Assembly: GCA_964567755.1 (NCBI GenBank)
Contig: CAZMNW010000017.1
Span: 12,854-76,853, forward strand
Origin: DASRJW01 sp964567755
Lineage (GTDB): Bacteria > Krumholzibacteriota > Krumholzibacteriia > G020349025
DNA: 64,000 nucleotides
Direction of reading: 5' to 3'
Part shown: positions 51,879 through 61,101 of the stretch, piece after piece
How positions within the stretch are numbered: position 1 is the stretch's first letter
Layout of the letters: every line of letters begins with the position of its first letter
The notes under the pieces: generated by a model
What the model saw: only the letters and a program-made list of their open reading frames with translations
The model's database searches: none
What the model was told of the DNA's origin: nothing
Program-made: the position numbers and the translations under genes

Positions 51879-54017
51879 TCAGTCGTACAACAGCACCAGC
51901 CGTCGCGTGCGGGATAACGATTCTGCCCGCAATCGCACGAAGTACAGCCCCCTCGCCATGGACCGTCCCGATTGGCTCCGACGGTCCCAAGCGCGAACCT
52001 GCGTGTCCGGATCCGATGTGCCGGCGTCGATGGCGCGGACCAGTCGGCCGGCGGCATCGAAGATCTCGAGGAACGCTGTTGCGGGGGAGCCCACGCGGTA
52101 GCGCAGGAGGATGGGCTGCCCGGGCCCAGGATCCCAGGCCGGGAAGAGCTCGAGCTCGGCGTTCGCGATCGATTCGACCTCGATGACTCGCGTCACCTCC
52201 TGCGACCCATCTCGATCCTCCAGGACGAGGCGATAACGAAGAGAAGCGCCAAAGAGGATGCTGCGGTCGACCCAGGACATCCACGCCGAAGGCGGCAGAG
52301 CCGTAGCGACGGTGGTAAAAGCGTCGCCAGCAGCCGTCGCCCGCTGCACGCTCACATTCACGAGCCGTGACCAGGCGACCGGTGCGAATTCCCATTCGAG
52401 CCTCACGCCTTCGTCGACCGCCCAGGCCTGAAAGTCCTGCAGGTCGACCGGTGTCGTCGTGGGATAGATCCAGTTGACGACGTGCTCGGCGCCCTGGATG
52501 CCGGTGATCGTTCCGGAGCGTTCGGTCGCGCAGTCGAGGTTGATCCAAGCACAGCCCGAGGCCGGGACCGTGTCGTAGCAGTTCGTGTCGCTCGTGGGGG
52601 CATCATCGCAGTCGGCGTCGCATGCATCGAGGCGAACCGAATTTCCAGTGTAACGCGGTCCGCAAATAGGTGTCTCACGCCCCAGCACGCCGGTAGTGGC
52701 ATCCGCATCGCGATCGAACCAGGCGCCGTCGTGCATCACTTGCAGCATGACTGCATTGTCGATCATGCCATCGAACCCGCGTCCGACGACGATGCCGAAG
52801 CGAACAGAGAGTGATTCGCCGGGATCGATCTCGGCGAAGGGTCCCGCGGAGACGAGAATCCGATAGTCACCGGATCGAGCCGACAGCTGCTCCGGGCGCA
52901 GACCCGTGATCGGATTCGGTGGCGGGATGGAGCGCGGAGCGGTCCCGTCGAGGGTGCGATAGCGCTCCTCGTCGTTCGTGGGATCGCCTCCTTGGTCGAA
53001 CGAGCCGGCAGAGGACATGAGGAAGTTCGCCATTTTGCTCGGAGGCGTGGGTGCCGTGGTCGTTCGACTTCCCAGGAACACGATGCCGATGTAGCCCTCG
53101 GCCGTGCCCGCGTCCCCATCGTCATCGAACATGTAGCCGATGGACAGCTTGACGTTGCGGGTCAAAAGTCCGACCCGCGCCTGTTGCACCCCCTCCCAGA
53201 AGCCGGCGAAATCGTCGTCGGAACGCCCGGCGCGTGTGCGACGGCCGATGTCGCAGTCGGCGAAGAAAGCAACGTACACGTCGAACACTGGGGCATCGGT
53301 TGGGTTGATCAGGAGATAATCGAAGGCGATCACGTCATCGAACAGGCTATTGCTCCATGCGAGCGAGGTTTGTTGCACCTTGAAACCGATGGGTGTGTGG
53401 TCCGGATGCTGCAAGCGAATGTTGGGATCGGTGTCCGAGTACTCGCAGAAGAACATCTGGTTCGAGATCGCGGCGTAATCCTCGTCGATCCTGGCGTCGC
53501 CGTCATCGTCACGCCCGTTCAGCCGGTCTTCGTCGAAGCGACCGTCGCCGTCGTCGTCGGCATCGGACGCCGGGTAGCGTTTTCCGGGTGGCTGCCCTTC
53601 GGCAGCGACGTAGATCCGATCTAGAGCGGAGAGTCCCGGGCGAAACTCCATCTCGTAGACTGAGGTGGTCACCACCTTCTCCCCCTCCACCTCGGCACCG
53701 ATCCAGAGACCTGCGGCCCACAGATACTCGGTGCCGCTGCCTTTGGGCCACTCCATGGATGGTTGCGCGGAGTAGGGTGCACTGCTTCCCGGGTTGGAGC
53801 CGACCAATCCGAAGTTGGTGATCAAACACGCGACCCTGCCAATGTCGTGGACGTGCGTGTAGTCGAATCCGGTGAGATCGTTCGGAGGATGCGGACCCTG
53901 GTGAATTGCATGCGACGGATTGGACACGCTGAGTCCAGCGCAGGCACAGACGAGGAAACAGAGTCGCACCGGCCCGGCTCGGGAACGATGGCGCGCAAGC
54001 TCGAGTGAGGGCTTCAT
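51879..54017 (-). CDS. Large secreted protein with T9SS-type tail
   Basis: 712 residues. Signal peptide about 1-37 (LCFLVCACAGLSVSNPSHA). The mature part begins GFDYTHVHDIGRVACLITNFGLVGSN and contains aspartate-rich calcium-type loops (DADDDGDGRFDEDRLNGRDDDGD, seen at about 155-175) that look like thrombospondin type 3-like sites. A fibronectin-like segment (DFQAWAVDEGVRLEWEF) precedes a shortened FlgD-like end (FDAAGRLVRAI, SGRSMARGLYFVRLRAES). This type of surface protein recurs in Eisenbacteria-like genomes; function unknown. A TATACT lies just ahead of the ATG, so the transcript may be nearly leaderless. Confidence 0.78.
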   Translation of the reverse strand: MKPSLELARHRSRAGPVRLCFLVCACAGLSVSNPSHAIHQGPHPPNDLTGFDYTHVHDIGRVACLITNFGLVGSNPGSSAPYSAQPSMEWPKGSGTEYLWAAGLWIGAEVEGEKVVTTSVYEMEFRPGLSALDRIYVAAEGQPPGKRYPASDADDDGDGRFDEDRLNGRDDDGDARIDEDYAAISNQMFFCEYSDTDPNIRLQHPDHTPIGFKVQQTSLAWSNSLFDDVIAFDYLLINPTDAPVFDVYVAFFADCDIGRRTRAGRSDDDFAGFWEGVQQARVGLLTRNVKLSIGYMFDDDGDAGTAEGYIGIVFLGSRTTTAPTPPSKMANFLMSSAGSFDQGGDPTNDEERYRTLDGTAPRSIPPPNPITGLRPEQLSARSGDYRILVSAGPFAEIDPGESLSVRFGIVVGRGFDGMIDNAVMLQVMHDGAWFDRDADATTGVLGRETPICGPRYTGNSVRLDACDADCDDAPTSDTNCYDTVPASGCAWINLDCATERSGTITGIQGAEHVVNWIYPTTTPVDLQDFQAWAVDEGVRLEWEFAPVAWSRLVNVSVQRATAAGDAFTTVATALPPSAWMSWVDRSILFGASLRYRLVLEDRDGSQEVTRVIEVESIANAELELFPAWDPGPGQPILLRYRVGSPATAFLEIFDAAGRLVRAIDAGTSDPDTQVRAWDRRSQSGRSMARGLYFVRLRAESLSRTRRLVLLYD

Positions 54018-54024
54018 ACAGTCG

Positions 54025-54030
54025 AGTATA
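54025..54030 (-). promoter_or_regulatory. Possible -10 element immediately upstream of the 712-residue secreted protein
   Basis: TATACT on the minus strand, seven nt before the ATG at 54017. No clear -35 is found. With this spacing transcription would begin at or one base before the start codon, and no ribosome binding site exists. Confidence 0.35.
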
Positions 54031-54126
54031 TATTCGATTCGGGGCGAAGAAACCAGTCGCCGCGCACCCGGGGCAGAGTCGTTGGGTCACCGGGCAGTTC
54101 GGGAGCGGTGATGCACCCTCGCTTTC

Positions 54127-54954
54127 TCAGCTGAGCGCGCGAATCCGAAAACCGAGGTTCTCGAGTGCCTGCCGGACGGTGCCTGCAATGCTGGCAGCGT
54201 TCGGCGTGTCGCCGTGCAGACAGAGCGTCTGGGCCACGATGCCGATGGCGGCCCCTGTCACCGACGAGACGCGGTGATGCACGGCGATCTCGATGGCCTG
54301 TTGCGCCGCCGTCGCAGGGTCGATGATCAGGGCATCGGCGTGCTGGCGGCTGCGCAGGCTGCCATCGGGCTCGTAGCGCCGGTCGGCGAAGGCTTCTCCC
54401 GCGACGCGAAAGCCTTCACGCCGCCACGTGGCGAGCATCTCCGACCCGGCGAGTCCGATGAGAACGACCTGATCGCGCCACGCGCCGGCACCACGGGCGA
54501 TCGCGGCCGCAACGTCTGCGTCCTTGGCGGCGACGTTGTAGAGCGCGCCGTGTGGTTTGACGTGGCGTACGACCACGCCTTGTGCGGCCGCGATGTCCAT
54601 CAGCGCGCCGACCTGTGAGGCGACGGCAGCTTCGATCTGAGCGGTAGGGATCGACATCTGGCTCCGGCCGAAATGCTCCCGATCCGGATAGCTCGGATGC
54701 GCACCGATCGCGACACCGAGCTGGTGGCAGAGAGCGACCAGGGCAGCCATCGTTTGCGGGCTGCCGGCATGGCCGCCGCACGCGATGTTGGCCGAGCTCA
54801 TGAGCGCCAGAAGCCGTGCTTCCGAGCCATCGGCCAACGAAGCAGGGATTTCACCGACATCGGCGTTGAGATCGATGCAGCGCGCTTCCAATCCCGGTTC
54901 GGGGATGTCTGGAGCCGGCATGCCCGAAGCGTGGGTGTCGGAGTCTGCGGTCAT
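54127..54954 (-). CDS. pxpA: 5-oxoprolinase subunit A (LamB/YcsF family)
   Basis: 275 residues. PxpA works with PxpB and PxpC to hydrolyse 5-oxoproline to glutamate with ATP. The family opening IDLNADVGE, SSANIACGGHAGSP, GAHPSYPDREHFGR and VKPHGALYN are all present, as is the late LCLHGDTPNA. The first 25 residues are an extra, low-complexity N-terminus. ATG 54954 overlaps the MFS stop as ATGA, with GAGGGA four nt upstream. Last gene of the operon. Confidence 0.93.
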   Translation of the reverse strand: MTADSDTHASGMPAPDIPEPGLEARCIDLNADVGEIPASLADGSEARLLALMSSANIACGGHAGSPQTMAALVALCHQLGVAIGAHPSYPDREHFGRSQMSIPTAQIEAAVASQVGALMDIAAAQGVVVRHVKPHGALYNVAAKDADVAAAIARGAGAWRDQVVLIGLAGSEMLATWRREGFRVAGEAFADRRYEPDGSLRSRQHADALIIDPATAAQQAIEIAVHHRVSSVTGAAIGIVAQTLCLHGDTPNAASIAGTVRQALENLGFRIRALS

Positions 54955-56186
54955 GGTTCCCTCGCTGCGCTTGTGAGCTCTGTGCCACGCGTTTCCGGCA
55001 GCAGGAGGATGAGACCCGCGCCGAGCAGGAAAAACGCCGAAGTCGTGGCGAGAGCCGGACCCAAGCCGGTTGTATCCGCGAGGGCGCCGATCGTGAATGG
55101 CGCTAGCGCGCTCACCGCGCGACCGGAGTTGTAGGTCAGACCTTGCGCCGTGGCACGAATCCGTGTCGGGAAGAGCTCGGCCAGCAGCGAGCCGAAGACG
55201 CTGAAATAGCCGTGACCGAAAAACCCGACGCAAGGTCCGAGCAGGATCAATACGATCTCGCGTCGCGCGCACAACGTGTAGATGGGCACCAGCGCGGCCG
55301 CGCCGACCAAGAAAGCGATGAACATCGGGCGGCGCCCGAAACGGTCGGCGCCGAAACCGAAGAGCGTGTAGCCACAGAAAGCGCCGAGCTGCATCGGCAC
55401 GATCCATCCGGCCGAGCGCACAAGGCCGAGGCCGGCGCCACCTTCTTCGACCGGCGCGGCGAGAAACGTCGGAATCCAAGTGAACAAACCCCAGTAGGCG
55501 AAGAGCACGCAGGAGCCCATGAGTGTGGCAATGGCGGTGCGACGCAGCAGTGGCGGCCGCATGAGCTCGGCGAGCACCGACACGACGGAGATTCGTCGCG
55601 CCGTCCAGATCTCCGGCTCGGCAACGTGACGTCGAATCCACAGCGTCAAGAGCGCCGGCAGGATTCCGATGGCGAACAGCGCGCGCCAGCCATAACGGGG
55701 CAGCACCAGCGCGGCACAGAGAGCCGCGAGGATATAGCCGATCGCCCAGCCCGATTGCATGAACCCAATGGCCTTGCCCCGGTGTCGAGCCGGCCAAGTC
55801 TCCGACACCAGAACCGAGCCTGCCGACCATTCGCCACCGAGTCCGAATCCCACGAGCGTGCGCCAGAGAACGAGATCCGCCACTCCGCGCGAGGTGGCCG
55901 TCAAGGCCGTGAACACCGAGTAGGTGAGGATCGAATAGATGAGGGCGCGCGCACGGCCGATGCGGTCGGCCAGGAACCCGAACAACACGCCGCCGAACGC
56001 CGAAGCGACAAGCGTCACCGAAGCGAGGGCACCGGCACCGGCGGCGCTGAGATGGAATTCGGCGCGGATGCTGCTCAGCGCGAAGGCGTAGAGCATGATG
56101 TCCATGCCGTCGAGCATCCACCCGAGCAGCGCCGCCCACAGCGTTTTCCATTGCGCTGGCGTGATGTCGCGCGCCCACGTGGTCAC
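54951..56186 (-). CDS. MFS transporter inside the 5-oxoprolinase operon
   Basis: 411 residues, 12 membrane helices. MFS marks are GFLADRIGRARAL after helix 2, a matching GFGADRFGRRPMF in the second half, and the early helix with DGMDIMLYAFALSS, which carries the acidic residues typical of the metabolite/H+ symporter (sugar and aromatic acid) branch. The start is GTG 56186, overlapping the pxpBC stop as GTGA with GGAGG six nt upstream; the frame runs open to 56219. Position between pxpBC and pxpA implies uptake of 5-oxoproline or a related lactam or acid (inference). Confidence 0.88.
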   Translation of the reverse strand: MTTWARDITPAQWKTLWAALLGWMLDGMDIMLYAFALSSIRAEFHLSAAGAGALASVTLVASAFGGVLFGFLADRIGRARALIYSILTYSVFTALTATSRGVADLVLWRTLVGFGLGGEWSAGSVLVSETWPARHRGKAIGFMQSGWAIGYILAALCAALVLPRYGWRALFAIGILPALLTLWIRRHVAEPEIWTARRISVVSVLAELMRPPLLRRTAIATLMGSCVLFAYWGLFTWIPTFLAAPVEEGGAGLGLVRSAGWIVPMQLGAFCGYTLFGFGADRFGRRPMFIAFLVGAAALVPIYTLCARREIVLILLGPCVGFFGHGYFSVFGSLLAELFPTRIRATAQGLTYNSGRAVSALAPFTIGALADTTGLGPALATTSAFFLLGAGLILLLPETRGTELTSAAREP

Positions 56187-57961
56187 GACACGCCTCCATC
56201 GCGCCAGCGCGCGAGCCACGCTTCACGCTCCAGATAGAGAGCGCGCGCCGCATCCAACGTGATCCATTGGCAGCGCACACGATCGCGCGGCCGCAATTGG
56301 CCGACACGATGCATGTCGGCGCTGCAGACGTTGCCGATCTTCGGGTAACCACCCGTCGTCTGGTGCTCGACAAACAAGAGGATGGGTTGACCGCTCTCGG
56401 GAACCTGGATTGCACCGAGGGACACGCCTTCGCTCTGCAGCTCACCGCTCTGCGCGCGCGAGAGAACCGGACCTGCGAGGCGAATGCCCATTCGGTTCGA
56501 CTGTTCGAGCACCTCGTACTCCGAATCGGCGAGTCGCGCCTGGGCGTCGGGCGAGAACCAGTCGGCCTGCGGCCCGACCGTGATGCGGAGTGGGCTGGGG
56601 GCATATTGCTGCGCGATCCACTGCGTGTCGAGGGTGCGCGCGGTCGCATCTGCAGCGTGACGCGGATCCCTTGCCAGTTTGCCTATTGGCGCGATGCGCA
56701 GCCGATCGCCGGCGACGAGCGCGCGGCCGAAGCCACCGAGACCGCTCTGGAGATGCGTCGAGGCGCTGCCGAGAAACGGCGGGATGTCGAAGCCGCCGCC
56801 GACGCAAAGATAGCCACGCGCGCCACTCCGAGCGTGCCCGAGAACGAGCCGACTGCCGCGCGCAACGCGGACAGCGCGCCATGGGGGCACGGGAATCGAT
56901 CGCGATCCCCCTCGAACTTCCTCCAACACTGCAGCGAAATCACTGCCTGTGAGCGCGATGCAGGCTTCGCTGTCGAAGAGGAATGTGCCGCCCACGAGAG
57001 TGAGCTCGATTGCGGCTGCACCCTCTTCGTTTCCCACCAGCCAGTTGCCGAGACAGAGCGCCAGGGGGTCGGCTGCGCCCGACGCCGAAACACCGAGATG
57101 AGCTGCTCCATATCGACCGCTGTCCTGAATGGATGCCTGGAAACCGGGCTTGTCGACGGTCACGCCGATCGGCGCATCCTTGGGGCTCGATGGCTTTCTG
57201 TGGGGTGAGCCAACGAGCGCTCGACTCCGCGCCGTCCGAGGAGATGGATCGAGAAGGGGTGCCAGATTGTCATGGTGCGCTGCGAGCGTCGCGAACTCCG
57301 CCGGTTCGATGCGGCGGAATCGGATGTGGTCGCCCATCTGCAGCCACGCAGGGGACATCTCTTGCGGTCGAAACAGGCGCAGCGGGGTGCGTCCGATGAG
57401 TCGCCATCCGCCCGGGGACGCAATGGGATACACACCCGTGTGCGCGCCACCGATGGCGACGCTGCCGGCGGGAACATGCGTCCGTGGCACCGCCAGGCGC
57501 GGTGTTGCGAGCTGCGGCGACAAGCCGGCGAGGTACGGAAACCCGGGCGAGAAGCCGAGGAACTCGACGCGATACACAGCGCGAGAATGGATCGCGACGA
57601 CTTCATCTGCCGACAAGTCGTGCAGCGCAGCGACGGCGTCGAGATCCGGGCCGAAGGTGTCGCCGTAGCACACCGGAATCTCGATCGTGCGGGGAGTGAG
57701 GGGCTCGATCTCGGACATCTTCTGCAGGCGCTCTTCGAGCCATGCTTGCATCGCCGCGGGTGAACACATTCTTGGATCGAAGGAGACGAGAATCGAGGCT
57801 TGGCCTGGATGCACGTTGCGGACGAATGGTGCCGCTTGGCCGAGCAACGCGGTGGTGAGGCGCAGGACGTCGCGGTGGCGTTCGGCGCCCAACTCGTCCG
57901 CGAACACGACGAGCGCCGAGTGGTCGCTCGCTGCGACGATCCGCGCGCCGGAGGAGGGCAT
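56183..57961 (-). CDS. pxpBC: Fused 5-oxoprolinase subunits B and C
   Basis: 592 residues. Residues 1-230 are PxpB/KipI (allophanate hydrolase subunit 1-like: EFLGFSPGFPYLAGL, PRLAVPRTHVPAGSVAIGG, GVYPIASPGGW). Residues 266-592 are PxpC/KipA (subunit 2-like: VDKPGFQASIQDSGRYGAAHLG, SGAADP, GRPL-type RLAGPVLSR, TTGGYPKIG). A linker of about 35 residues joins them. Separate genes in Escherichia coli and Bacillus, fused here; both halves look complete. Begins 10 nt after the aldo/keto reductase stop. Confidence 0.92.
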   Translation of the reverse strand: MPSSGARIVAASDHSALVVFADELGAERHRDVLRLTTALLGQAAPFVRNVHPGQASILVSFDPRMCSPAAMQAWLEERLQKMSEIEPLTPRTIEIPVCYGDTFGPDLDAVAALHDLSADEVVAIHSRAVYRVEFLGFSPGFPYLAGLSPQLATPRLAVPRTHVPAGSVAIGGAHTGVYPIASPGGWRLIGRTPLRLFRPQEMSPAWLQMGDHIRFRRIEPAEFATLAAHHDNLAPLLDPSPRTARSRALVGSPHRKPSSPKDAPIGVTVDKPGFQASIQDSGRYGAAHLGVSASGAADPLALCLGNWLVGNEEGAAAIELTLVGGTFLFDSEACIALTGSDFAAVLEEVRGGSRSIPVPPWRAVRVARGSRLVLGHARSGARGYLCVGGGFDIPPFLGSASTHLQSGLGGFGRALVAGDRLRIAPIGKLARDPRHAADATARTLDTQWIAQQYAPSPLRITVGPQADWFSPDAQARLADSEYEVLEQSNRMGIRLAGPVLSRAQSGELQSEGVSLGAIQVPESGQPILLFVEHQTTGGYPKIGNVCSADMHRVGQLRPRDRVRCQWITLDAARALYLEREAWLARWRDGGVS

Positions 57962-57971
57962 CCGTTGCGTT

Positions 57972-59030
57972 TCAGCTCCAGCGGTGGAAGAACAACGCCT
58001 GCCGGTGAATAGGAGCGGTGCGTTCCTCGAGATCCGCCATCTGCGTGCCGTTGAACGGTGTGAACGTGCGCGCCAGCTCGACGTTCGCCTCCAACTGGGC
58101 CACCGAGTCGCAACCGACGATGATCGTGCTCACGGGCAACGACAACACATAGTGCACCGCCTCGCGCATGGTGAGCACACCCGGACCCGCGCCGCCTTCC
58201 CAGGACGAGCCGGTAGGCTCCGGCGGTGTCCACGACGCCAGGATGCGGCCGCGCGCGGGGACCTTCATGCCGATGATCCCCATTTGTTTTTCGAGGGCGA
58301 TCGGAAGCAGGTGTTCGATGAAGCTCGAGTGGTGTCGATCGGCGGCGTTGAGCGCCATGAGAATGGTATCGAACGGGAAGCGGCGGATCGCCTCGGCGAG
58401 AACCGCGGGGTCGGCATGGCCGGTGACGCCGAGACAACGCACCAGACCTTGCTCGCGCGCCTCGGTGAAGGCCTCGATGGCGCCGCCAGGGGCGAACAGC
58501 TGCTCGACTTCGTCGAGACGCGACAGGTTGTGCGCTTGCCAAATGTCCACGTGATCGGTCTGCAGCGAACGCAGCGAATCTTCGAGCTGGCGGAGCGCGC
58601 CATCGCGCGTACGGTCCCCTGTCTTGGTGGCGAGAAAGGTCTCGTGGCGCCGGCGTTTCATGACCTGCCCGATGGTGCGTTGGCTCAGACCCGCGCCGTA
58701 CATTGCCGCGGTATCGATGTAGTTGACACCGAGATCGAGAGCGCGCTCGACGATGGCGAGGCCGACGTCTTCGTTCCCGGGCTGCTCGATGGCGGCCTGA
58801 CCGCCGAGGCTGAAGTGCCCGACACGGTAACCCGTCCGTCCTAAATTGCGCGTTGGGAGAGCCTCGGGTGTGGCTGGATTGGCAGGCAGGGCATGGAGCG
58901 CACGCGCTGCATCCGGCAGCACCGAGTGGGCGAAGAAACCAGCGGTGGCGGCAGTCGTCAACTTCAAAAAGTCGCGGCGTTCGAGCGCTGCATTCTCGCC
59001 ATCCTTGTCCTTGCGCAAGGTTGTCTCCAA
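57972..59030 (-). CDS. Tat-exported aldo/keto reductase family protein
   Basis: 352 residues. A twin-arginine signal, ERRDFLKLTTAATAG (17-31), is followed by the AKR barrel: NLGRTGYRVGHFSLGG, the D and Y of NYIDTAAMYG, the K of ATKTGD, and the H of DIWQAHNL, so the catalytic tetrad is complete. The C-terminal GVLTMREAVHYVLSLPVSTIIVGCDS is normal for the family. It directly precedes pxpBC by 10 nt and so belongs to the same transcript, though the exported location fits poorly with a cytoplasmic oxoprolinase. Substrate unknown. Confidence 0.87.
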   Translation of the reverse strand: METTLRKDKDGENAALERRDFLKLTTAATAGFFAHSVLPDAARALHALPANPATPEALPTRNLGRTGYRVGHFSLGGQAAIEQPGNEDVGLAIVERALDLGVNYIDTAAMYGAGLSQRTIGQVMKRRRHETFLATKTGDRTRDGALRQLEDSLRSLQTDHVDIWQAHNLSRLDEVEQLFAPGGAIEAFTEAREQGLVRCLGVTGHADPAVLAEAIRRFPFDTILMALNAADRHHSSFIEHLLPIALEKQMGIIGMKVPARGRILASWTPPEPTGSSWEGGAGPGVLTMREAVHYVLSLPVSTIIVGCDSVAQLEANVELARTFTPFNGTQMADLEERTAPIHRQALFFHRWS

Positions 59031-59229
59031 GGTTGGATCCGTGATCCATCGGACGCGGCACTCGTCGTGAGTCTACACCACTGTCGGTGCATGGATCCTG
59101 GGCGAGTCGTTGCGTGCGCTCCTCTTGCGCAGGATCGCGGGTCCGACGTCCGCTGCTCAGGCGTTTGACCCCGCCATGCCGCTGCAGTCTATACTGGCGC
59201 CGCTGCGCAGTGAACCCAGGAGGCAGACC

Positions 59230-61011
59230 GTGGCACGGCTCGACCCACATTCCTATTACGATGACACACAACCGCGAACGCGGCGGTGGCAACTCGATCT
59301 ACGCGTCGACTTCGACGCCAAGGTGCTCGTCGGCACCGTGCTCCTCGAACTCGAGCGTCCTGGAAGCGGACCATTCGATCTCGATAGCAAAGGAATCAGC
59401 ATCCAGAAGATCCAGGCTCAGGATGGGTCCGAAGTGTCTTTCGAGCTGGGCGAGGAAGCGGAAATTCTTGGACAACGTTTGCGATTGCAGCTGCCGCCGC
59501 ATTGTCGTGAGGTGCGGATTGCCTACACGACGTCCGCGACGGCGGCGGCTCTGCAATGGCTGGCGCCGGCGCAAACCGACGGCAAACGGCAGCCGTTCCT
59601 GTTCAGCCAGTGTCAGGCGATCCACGCGCGCAGCATGGTGCCGTGCCAGGACACGCCGCTCGCGCGCGTCAGCTATCACGCCGAAGTGATCGTGCCGGAG
59701 GGCTTGGTCGCGGTGATGGCCGCGGGGCCGGCGGGTGTGCGGCCGGGGCCGATGCCGGGCTGGCGTACCTATCTATTCGAGATGCCGCAACCGATCCCGC
59801 CCTATCTGCTGGCGCTCGCCGTCGGGGATCTCGCCTCGCGCGATCTTTCGCCGCGCTCGCGTGTCTGGGCGGAGCCGGGCGTGGTGGACGCGGCCGCGTG
59901 GGAGTTCGCCGAGATCGAATCCATGATCAGGAAGGCCGAATCGCTCTTCGGCCCCTATGATTGGGAACGCTACGACATGTTGGTGTTGCCGCCCTCGTTC
60001 CCATACGGCGGCATGGAGAACCCGCGGCTCACGTTTCTGACGCCGACGCTGTTGGCTGGGGATCGGTCGTTGGTCGACGTCGTCGCGCACGAGCTGGCGC
60101 ATTCGTGGACGGGGAACCTGGTCACCAATGCTACGGCGGAGCACTTCTGGCTCAACGAAGGCGCCACCGTGTGGGCCGAGCGGCGCATTCGCGAAGCGCT
60201 GCACGGCGCGGATGAGGCGATCCTCGGCTGGGCCATCGGCCAGAACGCGTTGGAGGAATCGCTGCAGCGCTTCGGCGTCGCGTCGCCGCTCACGCGCTTG
60301 CGTACGGAGCTCGAAGGGATCGATCCCGACGAGGTGTTCTCGACCATTCCATACGAGAAGGGCTCGCGCTTTCTAGCGCTCATCGAGCGTACCGTCGGAC
60401 GCGAGACGTTCGACCGCTTCATGCTCGACTACATGGCGCGCTTCCGCTTCACTTCGATCACGACCGAGGAGTTCGTCGCGTTCCTGGAGGAGAAGCTGCC
60501 AGGCACCGCGACGAAAGTGGATGCGCACAGCTGGCTGTACGAGCCGGGAATGCCGTCCAACGCGCCGGTCTTCCGCTCGCCGATGCTCGACAACCTGGTG
60601 CAGCTGGCCAATGGCTGGTCGCAGGGCCAACGACCCACGCCAGAGCAGATTGCGGCTTGGAATCCCAGCCAAATGGTCGTCTACCTGCAGAATCTGCCGC
60701 GCCAGCTCGACGCGGCAGCGTGCGACTGGCTGGATACTGCTCTTGGTCTCACCCGGCGTGGTAATTACGAGATTCTGGTGGAGTGGCTCACGATCGCCGG
60801 CGGTTCGGACTATGCCCCGGTTTTCGATCGCATTCGTGAGGTACTGACGCGCGTCGGACGCATGAAGTACCTGCGGCCGTTGTACACGGCACTCGGGAAG
60901 CAACCGCGCACGCGGGCGCTGGCGCGCGACATCTTCACCGCCGCGAGCCCGACCTACCACGGACTCTCACGCCGTGTGGTCCAGGGGATCATGGACAAGT
61001 ACACGTCTTGA
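59230..61011 (+). CDS. M1 family zinc aminopeptidase
   Basis: 593 residues resembling leukotriene A4 hydrolase/cold-active aminopeptidases. GGMEN (260-264) binds the peptide amino end; the zinc site is HELAH (287-291) with E310 after 18 residues in NEGATVWAER. The N-terminal saddle (TRRWQLDLRVDFDAKVLVGTV) and a C-terminal helical domain (about 460-593) are present. GTG 59230 with AGGAGG six nt upstream decides the start; the frame runs open to 59110. No signal peptide, so probably cytoplasmic. Confidence 0.92.
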   Translation: MARLDPHSYYDDTQPRTRRWQLDLRVDFDAKVLVGTVLLELERPGSGPFDLDSKGISIQKIQAQDGSEVSFELGEEAEILGQRLRLQLPPHCREVRIAYTTSATAAALQWLAPAQTDGKRQPFLFSQCQAIHARSMVPCQDTPLARVSYHAEVIVPEGLVAVMAAGPAGVRPGPMPGWRTYLFEMPQPIPPYLLALAVGDLASRDLSPRSRVWAEPGVVDAAAWEFAEIESMIRKAESLFGPYDWERYDMLVLPPSFPYGGMENPRLTFLTPTLLAGDRSLVDVVAHELAHSWTGNLVTNATAEHFWLNEGATVWAERRIREALHGADEAILGWAIGQNALEESLQRFGVASPLTRLRTELEGIDPDEVFSTIPYEKGSRFLALIERTVGRETFDRFMLDYMARFRFTSITTEEFVAFLEEKLPGTATKVDAHSWLYEPGMPSNAPVFRSPMLDNLVQLANGWSQGQRPTPEQIAAWNPSQMVVYLQNLPRQLDAAACDWLDTALGLTRRGNYEILVEWLTIAGGSDYAPVFDRIREVLTRVGRMKYLRPLYTALGKQPRTRALARDIFTAASPTYHGLSRRVVQGIMDKYTS

Positions 61012-61101
61012 ATCGCGTGCATGGCGGTTCAAGGGCACGGTCGAATCGGCGGGCGCCGGGTTCTCGAGCCTCGCGCCAAGTCCGCCGGCGTGCGCGGGGG
61101 T

